Source of the DNA: an uncultured Nitrospira sp.
Lineage (GTDB): Bacteria; Nitrospirota; Nitrospiria; Nitrospirales; Nitrospiraceae
Length of the DNA stretch: 64,000 nt
Direction: 5' to 3'
Assembly: GCA_902500775.1 (NCBI GenBank)
Contig: CABVRZ010000009.1
Coordinates: 48,014 to 112,013, forward strand
The translations under genes and the position numbers were made by a program. Positions within the stretch are counted from its first letter, which is position 1; every line of letters starts with the position of its first letter. Positions 8,484-16,906 of this stretch are shown here, piece by piece. Under the pieces are notes generated by a model, which saw nothing but the letters and a program-made list of their open reading frames with translations, had not been told where the DNA came from and did no database searches.

Positions 8484-8765
8484 ATGATCACAGTCAAAAG
8501 CCCATTTGTCCAGAATATGGTAGCAGCGATGACCTTCGTGTTCGTTCTTGGTGTGCTTTCGATGGTCTGGCCTGTGATCATTGCTATATTTCTCGGTATC
8601 CTCCTGCTGCTTCAATCGCTCAACTCAGAACCTGGGATCGCCGCACTGTCCTGGGCCGAGGTGGAAACCACATCGATTGTTCTCGGCACTCTGTGGCGAC
8701 CCGGTCTCTCAGTGATGCCTTCGCGACGGGGCTTGAGGAGAGTGTCCCGTCTTAGGGATATTTAA
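8484..8765 (+). CDS. Small membrane protein of unknown function
   Basis: 93 residues, preceded by GTAGGAGG at suitable spacing. The first half is membrane-like: NMVAAMTFVFVLGVLSMVWP followed by VIIAIFLGILLLLQ, probably two close helices or one hairpin. The C-terminal part is basic (SRRGLRRVSRLRD) and likely cytoplasmic. I recognise no family. Codon use and the ribosome site make it a plausible gene. Confidence 0.5.
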   Translation: MITVKSPFVQNMVAAMTFVFVLGVLSMVWPVIIAIFLGILLLLQSLNSEPGIAALSWAEVETTSIVLGTLWRPGLSVMPSRRGLRRVSRLRDI

Positions 8766-8837
8766 TACGCAGGATGGAACGTAGTAGCACACTTCAACAT
8801 GTCTCCGTAGGGTGCGCAAGGAGGTAGGAGGGTCAGG

Positions 8838-9146
8838 ATGAATGTGAAGGGGTTCATTCTCGAAGACGACCAGGGCAGAGAATTCGTGATGGGGTGTGAA
8901 CGGCCTTACGCTCAGCTCGGGCGAGCATTTCTACTCCGGGGGTGGCAACGGCGACGACTCATTCCGGTACAATATTCAGAACGAGAAGCTCGTCACATCG
9001 TAGGAGAGGCATTGATGGCACTCGATGATCTGTTCAGTACGCTCCTCAAGGGATGCCATAACCAGACCATCACTGCGCAGCCCGAAGAGCAATGCTCGAA
9101 GATCCGGAGCCTGCTCGTAAAGACGAGTCATCGCTGCAAAGCATGA
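8838..9146 (+). CDS. Hypothetical cytosolic protein
   Basis: 102 residues; a purine-rich AAGGAGGTAGGAGG stretch precedes the ATG. It starts MNVKGFILEDDQGREFVMGC. No signal peptide or membrane segment. The sequence alternates short beta-like and helical stretches and has no motif I recognise. It follows the small membrane protein by 72 bp and may be co-transcribed with it. Confidence 0.5.
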   Translation: MNVKGFILEDDQGREFVMGCERPYAQLGRAFLLRGWQRRRLIPVQYSEREARHIVGEALMALDDLFSTLLKGCHNQTITAQPEEQCSKIRSLLVKTSHRCKA

Positions 9147-9815
9147 GCTGGCATCCATCGTGCGGTCTCATGCCCCATATTCAGCCGCGCCGTCGAGCCA
9201 GAGAGAACGAGTGGAATGCGATTGCCTCAGACAGTACCCACTATGTTCAACTGTGGAATTGAGGCTTAGCAGTCTGCTGAAAAACCCTTCGTTCATCCTT
9301 CGAGAGCCTCAGGACGAACGGGGCAGCAATTGAAACTATTGAGCTTTTCCGTTCGTGCTGAGCTTGTCGAAGCACACGTATTGAGTTTTTCAGCAGACTG
9401 TTAGTAGTTCGTCGCTGGGCGGTAGGGAGCGCCTTGACCATCCAGAAGTGCTCGAGTTTGAACCACCCCTGAGGGCAGGGGCCCACAAGGCAGCGCTCTG
9501 AGCATTTTAGATGATGCTGGCCACGCACAGATATTTACCTTCACTCTGTTTCCAAGCAAGACATCTCCCGTAGGACCTGCTCCCTCCCCACTGTATCGAA
9601 AGAGATTCAGTCCGTATCGATTTAGATTCATCGCCATACAGCTCCACCTGAAAAGCAACGAATCCTTAGGACAATTGCAGTCTCCTAGAGGTCTGCTTAT
9701 TGCACATCTAAATTCACTCTACGGATACCCAAATGAGGCTGTCCGCAGACATCGATGTCAATAAAGCGACAGGACTATCATTTTTTAGCACATTCGCTGT
9801 ACGGAGGGCATATTC
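9147..9815. other. Gap holding only the MITE-like repeat
   Basis: Apart from the palindromic element at 9270-9400 and a small hairpin around 9465-9481, nothing gene-like is seen. Confidence 0.4.
9270..9400. mobile_element. Palindromic MITE-like repeat
   Basis: The element starts with CAGTCTGCTGAAAAAC (9270-9285) and ends with its exact inverted copy GTTTTTCAGCAGACTG (9385-9400). The interior holds a second inverted pair: CCTTCGAGAGCCTCAGGACG followed by AACGG pairs with CCGTTCGTGCTGAGCTTGTC followed by GAAG. The 131-bp unit has no coding capacity and could fold almost end to end. Such CTTCGA...CTCAGGACGAA elements recur in many bacterial genomes, so I read it as a non-autonomous transposable or REP-like element. 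Confidence 0.75.
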
Positions 9816-10208
9816 ATGGAGGGTTTCACACAAGCCAACTTATTTGAGCTCAGCAGCAAGACCATTCATGTCACCTATTCCACGACGAGTATTTTGGGAG
9901 GGCCGATACTGAGTTATCGCGATGATCAGCAGAGCCTGTCCTTCAAAGGTGATGACATTCAGATCGAACAGACGGCTCTGGGTGAGGTCGCCACCGTCAC
10001 GCTCGAAGCCATTCCTGATTTGCGTACCGTGACGTTCTCCCTGATCGTGCCCATTGTAACGGTAATGCCGCAATCCAATGGGACACGCGTGAAAGTGCTC
10101 GGCATCACCACGACTGCGCCCACAACGATTGCGGGAGCTCCACCTGGTCCTCAGCTTTTGTATTCCGCCGTGTACCTGAGAGGGACCGCGCAGTTTATCG
10201 TGTCCTAA
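9816..10208 (+). CDS. Hypothetical beta-rich protein
   Basis: 130 residues; ACGGAGGG precedes the ATG. No signal peptide. The sequence is strongly beta-alternating (KTIHVTYSTTSILGGP, EVATVTLEAIPDLRTVTFSL, RVKVLGITTTAPTTIAGAPP) and ends in TAQFIVS. It resembles a small beta-sandwich with a Pro/Gly-rich loop, but I recognise no family. It sits 82 bp before the peptidoglycan-binding/CHAP gene and could be functionally paired with it. Confidence 0.6.
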   Translation: MEGFTQANLFELSSKTIHVTYSTTSILGGPILSYRDDQQSLSFKGDDIQIEQTALGEVATVTLEAIPDLRTVTFSLIVPIVTVMPQSNGTRVKVLGITTTAPTTIAGAPPGPQLLYSAVYLRGTAQFIVS

Positions 10209-10290
10209 AGTATGAGCGGTGCAATCGCCTCTGACGCGCTCGGAAGCATGAACGGCTGCTGATGCTGCGGCAGAAAGGAAGGGGAATCCT

Positions 10291-11085
10291 ATGAGTCTGT
10301 TGGTAAATGGCTCCGGAACATTGGCAACGTGGATCAGAAAGGAACTCGACCTCGGACAAACCATCAAAGTCGGAGCGCATGGACAGTCGGTGACACGCAT
10401 TCAAGAATGGCTCAACCTCCATGGATTTGGGCTGGCCATCGATTCGGATTTTGGGCCGGTCACGAAACGAACTGTGCAGGCTTTTCAGAAACAGTGCGGA
10501 CTCAGCGTCACAGGCAGCGTGAACCTCAAAACGTTTCACGCGCTCGTGGACCCGTTGCGGCAGGCCTTGGCTCCCATCAAGGCTGGGCGCCACACCCTGG
10601 GTAGCTTAGTGTGGAAATATGCCAACGCGCATCTGAAGCAGAATCCGCGCGAGATCGGCGGACAAAATTGTGGACCATGGGTGCGGCTGTACATGGAAGG
10701 CCATGAAGGCGCCGACTGGCCCTGGTGTGCCGGATTCGTGTCCTTTGTACTTAAACAGGCTGCTGAAACTTTGCAGATGCAAGAGCCGATTCAAGGGTCC
10801 TTCTCCTGCGACACATTGGCGGCTCAAGCGAAGAATGCAGGGCTTTTCGTCAAGGAATCGGATTTTGCCTGCGGGGTCACATCGATCGACACGTTGTCGA
10901 AGACTTGCATCTTTCTTGTTAGAAGAACCGAGACGGATTGGATCCATACCGGTTTTGCGACCGGATTTGACGAGACAGCCTTTGACACCATTGAGGGCAA
11001 CACCAACGATGAAGGCAGTCACGAGGGCTATGAAGTCTGTCCCCGTGCGCGCGGGTATGCTGACAAAGACTTCGTGCTTTTATAG
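10291..11085 (+). CDS. Peptidoglycan-binding and CHAP-type cysteine hydrolase
   Basis: 264 residues. Residues about 27-85 are a PG_binding_1 domain (GQSVTRIQEWLNLHGFGL, DSDFGPVTKRTVQAFQ). The C-terminal half is CHAP/NlpC-like: NCGPWVRLYM, then WPWCAGFVSFVL with the likely nucleophile Cys146, WIHTGFATGF with the His, and TIEGNTND as the polar third residue. No classical signal peptide is visible. This suggests an amidase or endopeptidase acting on cell-wall peptide, possibly exported by a non-Sec route or acting in a phage-lysin-like manner. A shine site (AGAAAGGAAGGGG) precedes the ATG. Confidence 0.82.
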   Translation: MSLLVNGSGTLATWIRKELDLGQTIKVGAHGQSVTRIQEWLNLHGFGLAIDSDFGPVTKRTVQAFQKQCGLSVTGSVNLKTFHALVDPLRQALAPIKAGRHTLGSLVWKYANAHLKQNPREIGGQNCGPWVRLYMEGHEGADWPWCAGFVSFVLKQAAETLQMQEPIQGSFSCDTLAAQAKNAGLFVKESDFACGVTSIDTLSKTCIFLVRRTETDWIHTGFATGFDETAFDTIEGNTNDEGSHEGYEVCPRARGYADKDFVLL

Positions 11086-11641
11086 CGAAATTGCTCATCC
11101 GGTTTCGAGCGACGCTGGCAGAAGTAAGAATTGCCCCTTTCAGGATAAAGAGTAAGCCCGATCGTGCGTCGCGTATGCCAGCGGCATAGTACTCCGTATA
11201 CAGAGATAACTTTTGCGAAGGTGCAGAAATCGCTGCAGCACCACATCTGGACGATGGGGGCATCTTATCGCCCATGGCCATCACTGAATCGTTTTCTTAG
11301 GCCTCTTATGTTCATCTAATACATGGCCCTTGTAGTGCCCCGTGAAACCCTTTTCCCCCCTTTGTCAGCATCATCACTATTAGAGGCATGAGACAACTCC
11401 GAATAGTCATACATGGTGTGTAATAACGCCCTCACGCTTACCCACCCATTCCCTGCAGACCCAAGCACACGGAGGACTTCTGAACAACTGAACGACACGA
11501 GAACGAAGTTGGCAGGTTTGCCCAATACCCTGCCAGATAGATACCATTGAACGAGCCGAGTACAAGGGCTAGAATCTCCACAGCCCAAGACCACGGGAAA
11601 GCAGTCGGCTCTGAGCGACCCTTGTTTTGAGGGATTTTCAA
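11086..11641. other. Gene-poor gap
   Basis: Short frames exist on both strands, but none has protein-like composition, a good ribosome site and a recognisable motif together. I see no RNA gene. Confidence 0.35.
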
Positions 11642-12115
11642 ATGGACATACCTATGATGCTAAAGTATCTCCTTGTTGTCTGTGTATTGCTCCTCGCGTC
11701 CCCGGGTCACGCAGACAGCCCTATGGCCGCTCAAGTCTGCAGCTTGCTCACATCCCCAAAGCTATCGGCCGTTCAGTCCCGAATGGGAAGTGGTGAAGGT
11801 TGTGCATGGCAGTGGCCCAATGGCCAAGCGCTATCGGTCTATGTACACCTTGATCTACAGAGCGAAACCAAGACCGCCATCAAAGAAATGATGGACCTCT
11901 ACCTACAGAATCCAGCCTTCAAACGAACGGCCATCCCGGTGTGTACAGAAGGCGACATGGCCATCGGTGATTTTCGAAACGGCCGAGGCCCTGGGGGCAC
12001 CGGTTACACCCAGTGCTCCGGCTTTGTCCTGACATTTAGCTTTCAAGGGACAGAGGCCCAGGGCCATTTGCCCAGTATCGCCAAAAAAATTGCTGGCACG
12101 ATGTTAGCCCGTTAA
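11642..12115 (+). CDS. Small secreted protein of unknown function
   Basis: 157 residues from the ATG at 11642, with GAGGG upstream. A classical signal peptide is present: MLKYLLVVCVLLLASPGHA then DSPMAA. The mature part has four cysteines (VCSLL, GCAW, VCTEG, QCSGF) that may form two disulfides, consistent with a periplasmic or secreted fold. The pattern (SLLTSPKLSAVQSRMGSGEG then CAWQW) recalls DUF3558-like small secreted proteins, but I am not certain of the family. No obvious operon partner. Confidence 0.6.
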   Translation: MDIPMMLKYLLVVCVLLLASPGHADSPMAAQVCSLLTSPKLSAVQSRMGSGEGCAWQWPNGQALSVYVHLDLQSETKTAIKEMMDLYLQNPAFKRTAIPVCTEGDMAIGDFRNGRGPGGTGYTQCSGFVLTFSFQGTEAQGHLPSIAKKIAGTMLAR

Positions 12116-12259
12116 GCTTGGTAATTCTGAGGGCCATACATCATGAAATCTCTCCTTGCCCAACGGAGATAATAGGCACAGAGAGCTGAAACCCGCTTCT
12201 GTCGATTTCTTTCACACAAGAGAAACACATCTTGTGTTGAACCATGAAAGGATCAGCCC

Positions 12260-12436
12260 ATGAAGAATGTCGAGATGAGTATCGACGGAACTGTCTTAAC
12301 CATCAAAGTGGATCTTTCGAAGGAGTTTGGCCCATCCTCAACCGGCAAGACAATCATTGTCGCGACTACGGAAGGCAACATCACGATCCCAAATCGGGAA
12401 GAGAAAATCGGGCTGAACGTGTATCGAAAAAAATAG
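12260..12436 (+). CDS. 58-residue conserved-looking small protein
   Basis: A short frame MKNVEMSIDGTVLTIKVDLS...KEFGPSS that ends in GLNVYRKK. A GAAAGGA ribosome site lies upstream of the ATG. The sequence is clearly protein-like: alternating strands, a GKTIIVATTEGN turn and a conserved-looking basic tail. Similar small proteins ending in NVYRKK occur in several environmental Gram-negatives as far as I recall, with no known function. There is no signal peptide, so it is cytosolic. Confidence 0.65.
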   Translation: MKNVEMSIDGTVLTIKVDLSKEFGPSSTGKTIIVATTEGNITIPNREEKIGLNVYRKK

Positions 12437-13064
12437 GACAGGCTCATCCATCCGTCCCGTCGCCTTGACCCCGCAGAAAGTCCACTGTCTTTCGATAGGT
12501 CCTTGACAAGTTGAACGCGGTTCCAGTGCTACAGAAAAAGCCAAAAGTGACCAGAAATCCAATAGTCCTGTGGATAGCTGACGGAATGATTGCATTCATC
12601 CAACTTGTTCAACAGCGATCTTACACCAGAAGATGCCTACAGCCAGGAATGTATGAAACACATCACATAAACTACCAAGACCACCATTAGTTGTGGCCTT
12701 CCTCACATGGTACAGATGCCCAAGAAATAGGCAATGTGATACCTTAATACGTGGATGGTCCAGCCTTTCACAAAATCCATCTGATATCCACAAGGTTATC
12801 AACAGAACATGGGGACTATCCGCCAAACCAGTCTGCCCCATCCCTGGAAATGCCAGACGAAGAAAACGGAGTGCTGAAACCCACACTGGTCGTTCTGCTC
12901 TTGACTCCCCGCTGATGTTTCTCTGAAAATCCCACGGGTGCCCTCACGATCTTCGCTACGCCCTGCATAGAGCGCCCTCTTAAGACCAAGTCAAGGGCAG
13001 TTGTTCCCGTGATTCTCCCAAGTTGTTGGTCACAGTGAGCGTTGAAATTCTGATGAGGTCTCGT
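12437..13064. other. 628-bp gap with DnaA-box-like nonamers
   Basis: No convincing gene. Three near-matches to the DnaA box are present within 240 bp: TGTGGATAG (12569-12577), ATATCCACA (12784-12792) and TTATCAACA (12796-12804), each one mismatch from the consensus on one strand or the other. The significance is unclear. Confidence 0.3.
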
Positions 13065-13391
13065 ATGAATCCAGGTGTCACCGTATTGTGCCTGCTCATT
13101 TCGTTATTTCTATCGTCCTGTGCCTCACAGGTTGATCAGGTACCCGGAGAGGCGGGGCCGCTTGGGAAAGTCACTGCAAAAGGGTATACGAGAGAAGGGT
13201 GCTTGCTGAATCTGAAACTGGCAGCTCGCGAGCAAAAGGTTCGCTTGAAGCCGGACAATGTCACCGTCGATTCCAATATGCTCCTCCTGATGTTCCCATT
13301 TCTGAATCAAGAAGGTTATGAGTGCACAGGAGCAATCCTTGAGCGACAAAAACGGCTCACGACGCGAGACAGTCTGTACCCTATCGATTGA
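13065..13391 (+). CDS. Small lipoprotein of unknown function
   Basis: 108 residues from the ATG at 13065, preceded by GAGG; upstream in-frame starts at 13023 and 13053 are possible. A lipoprotein signal is clear: VTVLCLLISLFLSSC with the lipobox LSSC. The mature part includes a charged strand (REQKVRLKPDNVTVDSNMLL) and one further pair of cysteines (GCLL, YECTG). No known domain. The residue after the lipid cysteine is Ala, so outer-membrane sorting would be expected by the +2 rule. Its 3' end overlaps a decayed minus-strand frame by 11 bp. Confidence 0.65.
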   Translation: MNPGVTVLCLLISLFLSSCASQVDQVPGEAGPLGKVTAKGYTREGCLLNLKLAAREQKVRLKPDNVTVDSNMLLLMFPFLNQEGYECTGAILERQKRLTTRDSLYPID

Positions 13392-13701
13392 TTTTGATTG
13401 CATCGAGGCTGGACTTCTCGATTAACAAGCACTCGTTCGGCCCGCCACGCCTCATAAACAATGCCCCGTCGTTCAGGCTCAAGCTGAAGCCACAACCTGC
13501 CACCTTCCGGGTTGCAAAGCCATTCAGGAAGACGATAGGATCGTCGAAAGTCTTTCTCTTGTGCGTTCACAAAGCGCGTACATTCGGCACCGCTTTCCCG
13601 TTCGCGTCAGGTACGATGACCTGTGATGCCCTCTGATTTTTTGAGGCACATCCTGTGGCATCACACGTCCTCCAGTAGGATCTGATTCCATTTGCCGCCA
13701 C
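13381..13701 (-). pseudogene. Interrupted protein-like frame with an internal TGA
   Basis: On the minus strand, one frame from a GTG at 13701 to TAG at 13383-13381 is open except for a single TGA at 13569-13567. Both sides read as plausible protein: ASQVIVPDANGKAVPNV before the stop, and DDPIVFLNGFATRKVAGCGF, GALFMRRGGPNECLLIEKSS after it, with no frame shift between. The part after the TGA has no good start codon. The simplest reading is a small gene with a nonsense mutation. I do not recognise the family. Confidence 0.4.
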
Positions 13702-13721
13702 CGCACTATTGGGGGTGAGAC

Positions 13722-15899
13722 ATGATTAGCACGTTATTCGTTTTCGTTCTCGGATCCCTGACCCTGGTCTGTGGGGATCCGCTGCATGCGAGTACCGCCT
13801 TTTCATCGAGCGCGATACACACCACACCTGAGCAACAGCCTGGTCGCACACACGAGACGCTGACACCGCTTTCCAATTCACTCCCAACCCCCACCGCTGT
13901 GATTCCCCCCGATCCAAACGAGCAAAGCAGACCTCGAACCGTGACCCGTTTACCCCTAGACGAGCAGACCGCCCCTTTCCGGTCAACGATGGCCGGAGTA
14001 GCCGAGGAGCAAGCTACAGATCGGCGCCCGTTGCTCATCGCTCAGCTCGCTCAGAAAGAACAGGACTCCACGATCCGAGGACAGTCCGACCGAGAGTTGT
14101 CGCACGAGCTGAGCAACACGCGAAATAGTCTTCAGCAGGCAAGACAACGCATCGATGAGCTGGAACGACAATTCGCCGAAGGCAATCTGGAGAATGCCAA
14201 ACGACGGATCGGCGAACTGGTTATCCAGCTCCATGCCAAAGACAGCGAGATCGCCACCCTGCGAACCAACGCCCACGAGAGCTCCAAGAAGTTTCGAGAA
14301 GACCTTGCAGCACAAACTGAGGAACTCGCCCAGGCCAAGCGCCGGATTTCCGAAATCGAACAGCAGATGGCCTCGACAGGAAAAGGACAGGACTTGGCGC
14401 AGGCCAAGCGCCGGGCCACTGATCTTGAGCAACAGCTGGCGAAAAAAGAGCAGGACCTGACGCAAACGAAGCGCCGGGTGATGGAAGCCGAACAGCAGAT
14501 GGTCGGGAAGGAGCAGGACCTCGCCCAAGTCAAGCGGCGTGTCGCTGAGATTGAACAACAGATCGTCGGAAAAGAATACGAATCCACACAAGCCAAACGT
14601 CGGGCAACCGAGTTCGAACAGCAACTGGTGGGGAAAGAGCAGGACCTGGTACAGGCGAGGCGCCGAACCACCGAAGCGGAACAGCAGACCTCCGGGAAGG
14701 ACCAGGAACTGACGCAGACCAAACGGCGTCTTACCGACCTTGAACAACAGCTAGCAGCCAAAGAGCAGGAAACAACTCAAGCCAAGCGCCGGGTTGCCGA
14801 GGCGGAACAACAGGCGGCAGGGAAGATACAAGACCCAGCTCTAGCCAAGCGCCGGGTGACCGACCTTGAACAACTACTGGCCGGGAAAGAGTCTGAGTCC
14901 GCACAAGCCAAACGCCGGTCCACTGAATTGGAGCAGCAAACCGCTCTAAAAGAGCAAGAGCTGACCCAGACCAAACGCCGCATCGCGGAGCTCGAACAAC
15001 AGGCGGCGGGAAAGGAGCAGGATCCAGCACAGATCAAACGCCGTGTGACCGAACTCGAACAGCAGATGCTTGGGAGGGAACAAGAGTTGGTGCAAATCAG
15101 GGACAATCTCAAACAAGTTACACAAAAGTACGCGGATCTTGGTCCGATGCTGATGGATCGAGATGCCGAGATCGCGCGCACGAAACGATTACTGGAAGAT
15201 CTTGAACGGAGCTTACCGAAACCTGAGGAAGCCCTCCCTTCCCTGGAAGTCAGTTCGACTACCAAGAATTCTCTCAGTGAGCTTCCCCCCGACGCCAATC
15301 TATCGGTAACCGACCTCCCCATTCCCAATGCGTCTTCTGGAGATGGCGCGGATGCCGGAAGCATCGATCTGACCAAGATTGGTGAAGCACTTTCCGGAAC
15401 ATTGGGAGAGGAGCTGAAGCGAGGCACAGTGGCTCTGCGACAGGAGCGAACCGCCCTAACCGTCGCGTTGGTCAGCAGTGAACTGTTCCCTTCAGGGGAA
15501 GCCACTATCACCCCAGGTGGGAATTCATTAATCGGACAGATCGGAACGGTCCTACAGAAATTTCGCTACCGGAATATCGAGGTGACCACCCATACTGACA
15601 CAAAGCCAATCCGCAACGATGCACGGAAGCTGTTTAAGGACAACCTGGAGCTCTCGCGCGCCCGCGTCGAACATGCCAGCCAAGCCCTGATCAACAGTGG
15701 GGTTGATGCCGATCGCGTCAAAGCTGTCGTGTATACGACAGCGAAGTCATTGGACAACGATGAAAGCCGGAACAGGAACCGACGAATCGAAATCGTCGTG
15801 AGTTCGTTCGCAACAGCCGTCCCCACTGCTCAGGGGAAAGTGCTGCCGGGCAAGAAGCCACCACAGTCCATTTCACTGAGTTCGCCTCGTCGGCCATAG
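13722..15899 (+). CDS. OmpA-family protein with a long tandem-repeat coiled coil
   Basis: 725 residues. N-terminal signal peptide (MISTLFVFVLGSLTLVCG). Residues about 130-205 are coiled coil, then residues 205-458 are twelve copies of a 21-residue unit of the type AKRRVTELEQQLAGKEQDLAQ, i.e. three heptads per unit. The C-terminal ~130 residues are an OmpA/MotB-like peptidoglycan-binding domain: LFPSGEATITPGG, IEVTTHTDTKPI (TDxxP), LELSRARVEHASQALIN and ESRNRNRRIEIVV. The protein probably spans the periplasm as a rod, anchored to peptidoglycan by its C-terminus. A cell-shape or envelope-spacing role is inference. Confidence 0.85.
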   Translation: MISTLFVFVLGSLTLVCGDPLHASTAFSSSAIHTTPEQQPGRTHETLTPLSNSLPTPTAVIPPDPNEQSRPRTVTRLPLDEQTAPFRSTMAGVAEEQATDRRPLLIAQLAQKEQDSTIRGQSDRELSHELSNTRNSLQQARQRIDELERQFAEGNLENAKRRIGELVIQLHAKDSEIATLRTNAHESSKKFREDLAAQTEELAQAKRRISEIEQQMASTGKGQDLAQAKRRATDLEQQLAKKEQDLTQTKRRVMEAEQQMVGKEQDLAQVKRRVAEIEQQIVGKEYESTQAKRRATEFEQQLVGKEQDLVQARRRTTEAEQQTSGKDQELTQTKRRLTDLEQQLAAKEQETTQAKRRVAEAEQQAAGKIQDPALAKRRVTDLEQLLAGKESESAQAKRRSTELEQQTALKEQELTQTKRRIAELEQQAAGKEQDPAQIKRRVTELEQQMLGREQELVQIRDNLKQVTQKYADLGPMLMDRDAEIARTKRLLEDLERSLPKPEEALPSLEVSSTTKNSLSELPPDANLSVTDLPIPNASSGDGADAGSIDLTKIGEALSGTLGEELKRGTVALRQERTALTVALVSSELFPSGEATITPGGNSLIGQIGTVLQKFRYRNIEVTTHTDTKPIRNDARKLFKDNLELSRARVEHASQALINSGVDADRVKAVVYTTAKSLDNDESRNRNRRIEIVVSSFATAVPTAQGKVLPGKKPPQSISLSSPRRP
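14334..15095 (+). repeat. Twelve tandem 63-bp units (21 residues each) in the OmpA-family gene
   Basis: Units begin with a KRR core and contain an EQQ core; the first unit is two residues longer (ASTGKGQ). The other eleven are exactly 21 codons, so the array keeps heptad register. Units differ by many substitutions, so the array is not a very recent expansion. Confidence 0.9.
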
Positions 15900-16022
15900 A
15901 TCAGCAAATATTCTTGGAGGAGACTGTTTGCCGCTCTACCCCTCGCTCGCGCAACGATCGTCTTGTTTGGATCATGGAGCGTCGAATTGACAGAGTATCG
16001 ATAGTTCGATTACGGTCAGAAT

Positions 16023-16871
16023 ATGTCGGACCCTGCAGATGGAGGGACGACCGATCATCCTCTTCCCGGCTATCGCCTTTCGGCGCAAGGTCGTCAAAGG
16101 GTTGAGGACGAGCGGCTCAGCCTCCTCGAACAACTCTTCGATCCGATTTCCCGTCAACGACGTGTCGGCGTCAGACCCGGTTGGCGTTGTCTGGAAGTCG
16201 GCTCAGGTCGTGGATCAATGGCCGTCTGGCTCGCCGAGCAAGTCGGCCCCACCGGACGAGTCGTGGCGACTGACGTCGATACGACCTATCTCAATCGGTT
16301 AGATCTCCCGAATCTCGAAGTCCGCCGACACAACATCCTCACCGATTCACTGGATAGCCTCGGCCCCGGTTCATTCGATTTTGTCTGTGCGCGGCTGGTC
16401 TTATTTTGGCTTGCAGGCAAGCAAGAGATGGCTCTTCGCCGCATGGTGGAATGTTTGCGGCCGGGCGGATGGCTGCTCGATGAAGACGGAGACTGGGGCA
16501 TGGTCGCCCCAGTGGATCCTTCGCACTCACACTACACGTTCTACCATCGAGCGTGGAAGAACGGCGACTGGTGGACCGCTCGCGGATATGATCCTGCCTT
16601 TGGACGCACACTACCGATGCTCTTTGAGCGCTGTGGCTTGATCAATATCCACCATGAAGCAAGCGCCTCGGTCGTCCGTGGAGGCAGCCCTTGGGGACAG
16701 TGGTGGCTCCAAAGCTTGGAAGGGATTCGTGCCTCCGAGCAGGCTGATGGAAGCCTCACCGAGGAACGAGACCAGGAGTACCGGGTGCTCACGGCACCAC
16801 TGACCGACCCATCGTTTTGGTTTCTCAATGCGCTTATTCATGCCTGCTCAGGCCAACGACCATCACCCTAA
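16023..16871 (+). CDS. SAM-dependent class I methyltransferase
   Basis: 282 residues. Motif I is CLEVGSGRGSMAVWLAE, motif II the acidic VVATDVD, and a post-I region DFVCARLVLFWL; PGGWLLDEDGDW is the typical motif after the SAM fold. The N-terminal ~60 residues (DHPLPGYRLSAQGRQRV) and the C-terminal helical region are family-specific. This type resembles UbiE/small-molecule methyltransferases with a Methyltransf_25/31 fold; the substrate cannot be told. It lies 123 bp after the OmpA-family gene and convergent to the lectin/oxidase gene, so no pathway is suggested by context. Confidence 0.8.
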   Translation: MSDPADGGTTDHPLPGYRLSAQGRQRVEDERLSLLEQLFDPISRQRRVGVRPGWRCLEVGSGRGSMAVWLAEQVGPTGRVVATDVDTTYLNRLDLPNLEVRRHNILTDSLDSLGPGSFDFVCARLVLFWLAGKQEMALRRMVECLRPGGWLLDEDGDWGMVAPVDPSHSHYTFYHRAWKNGDWWTARGYDPAFGRTLPMLFERCGLINIHHEASASVVRGGSPWGQWWLQSLEGIRASEQADGSLTEERDQEYRVLTAPLTDPSFWFLNALIHACSGQRPSP

Positions 16872-16906
16872 GACCGATTATTCTTTCAGTGCGAGAACGG
16901 TTACTC

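Noticed and set aside
12596..12886. Minus-strand frame of 96 codons in the 12.4-13.1 kb gap
   Set aside because: No ribosome site, no ordered domain pattern and no recognisable motif.
13567..13569. Selenocysteine decoding of the internal TGA
   Set aside because: No selenoprotein family resemblance around the site and no recognisable SECIS-like hairpin just after it; a nonsense mutation is simpler.
13983..14761. Long minus-strand frames opposite the coiled-coil repeats
   Set aside because: They arise because the plus-strand repeat has a constant codon pattern; their translations are low-complexity (Cys/Ser/Arg- or Leu/Phe-rich) periodic strings without a ribosome site.
14777..15511. Minus-strand frame of 244 codons opposite the same gene
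   Set aside because: Same cause; Ser/Arg/Cys-rich periodic translation mirrors the repeat on the other strand.
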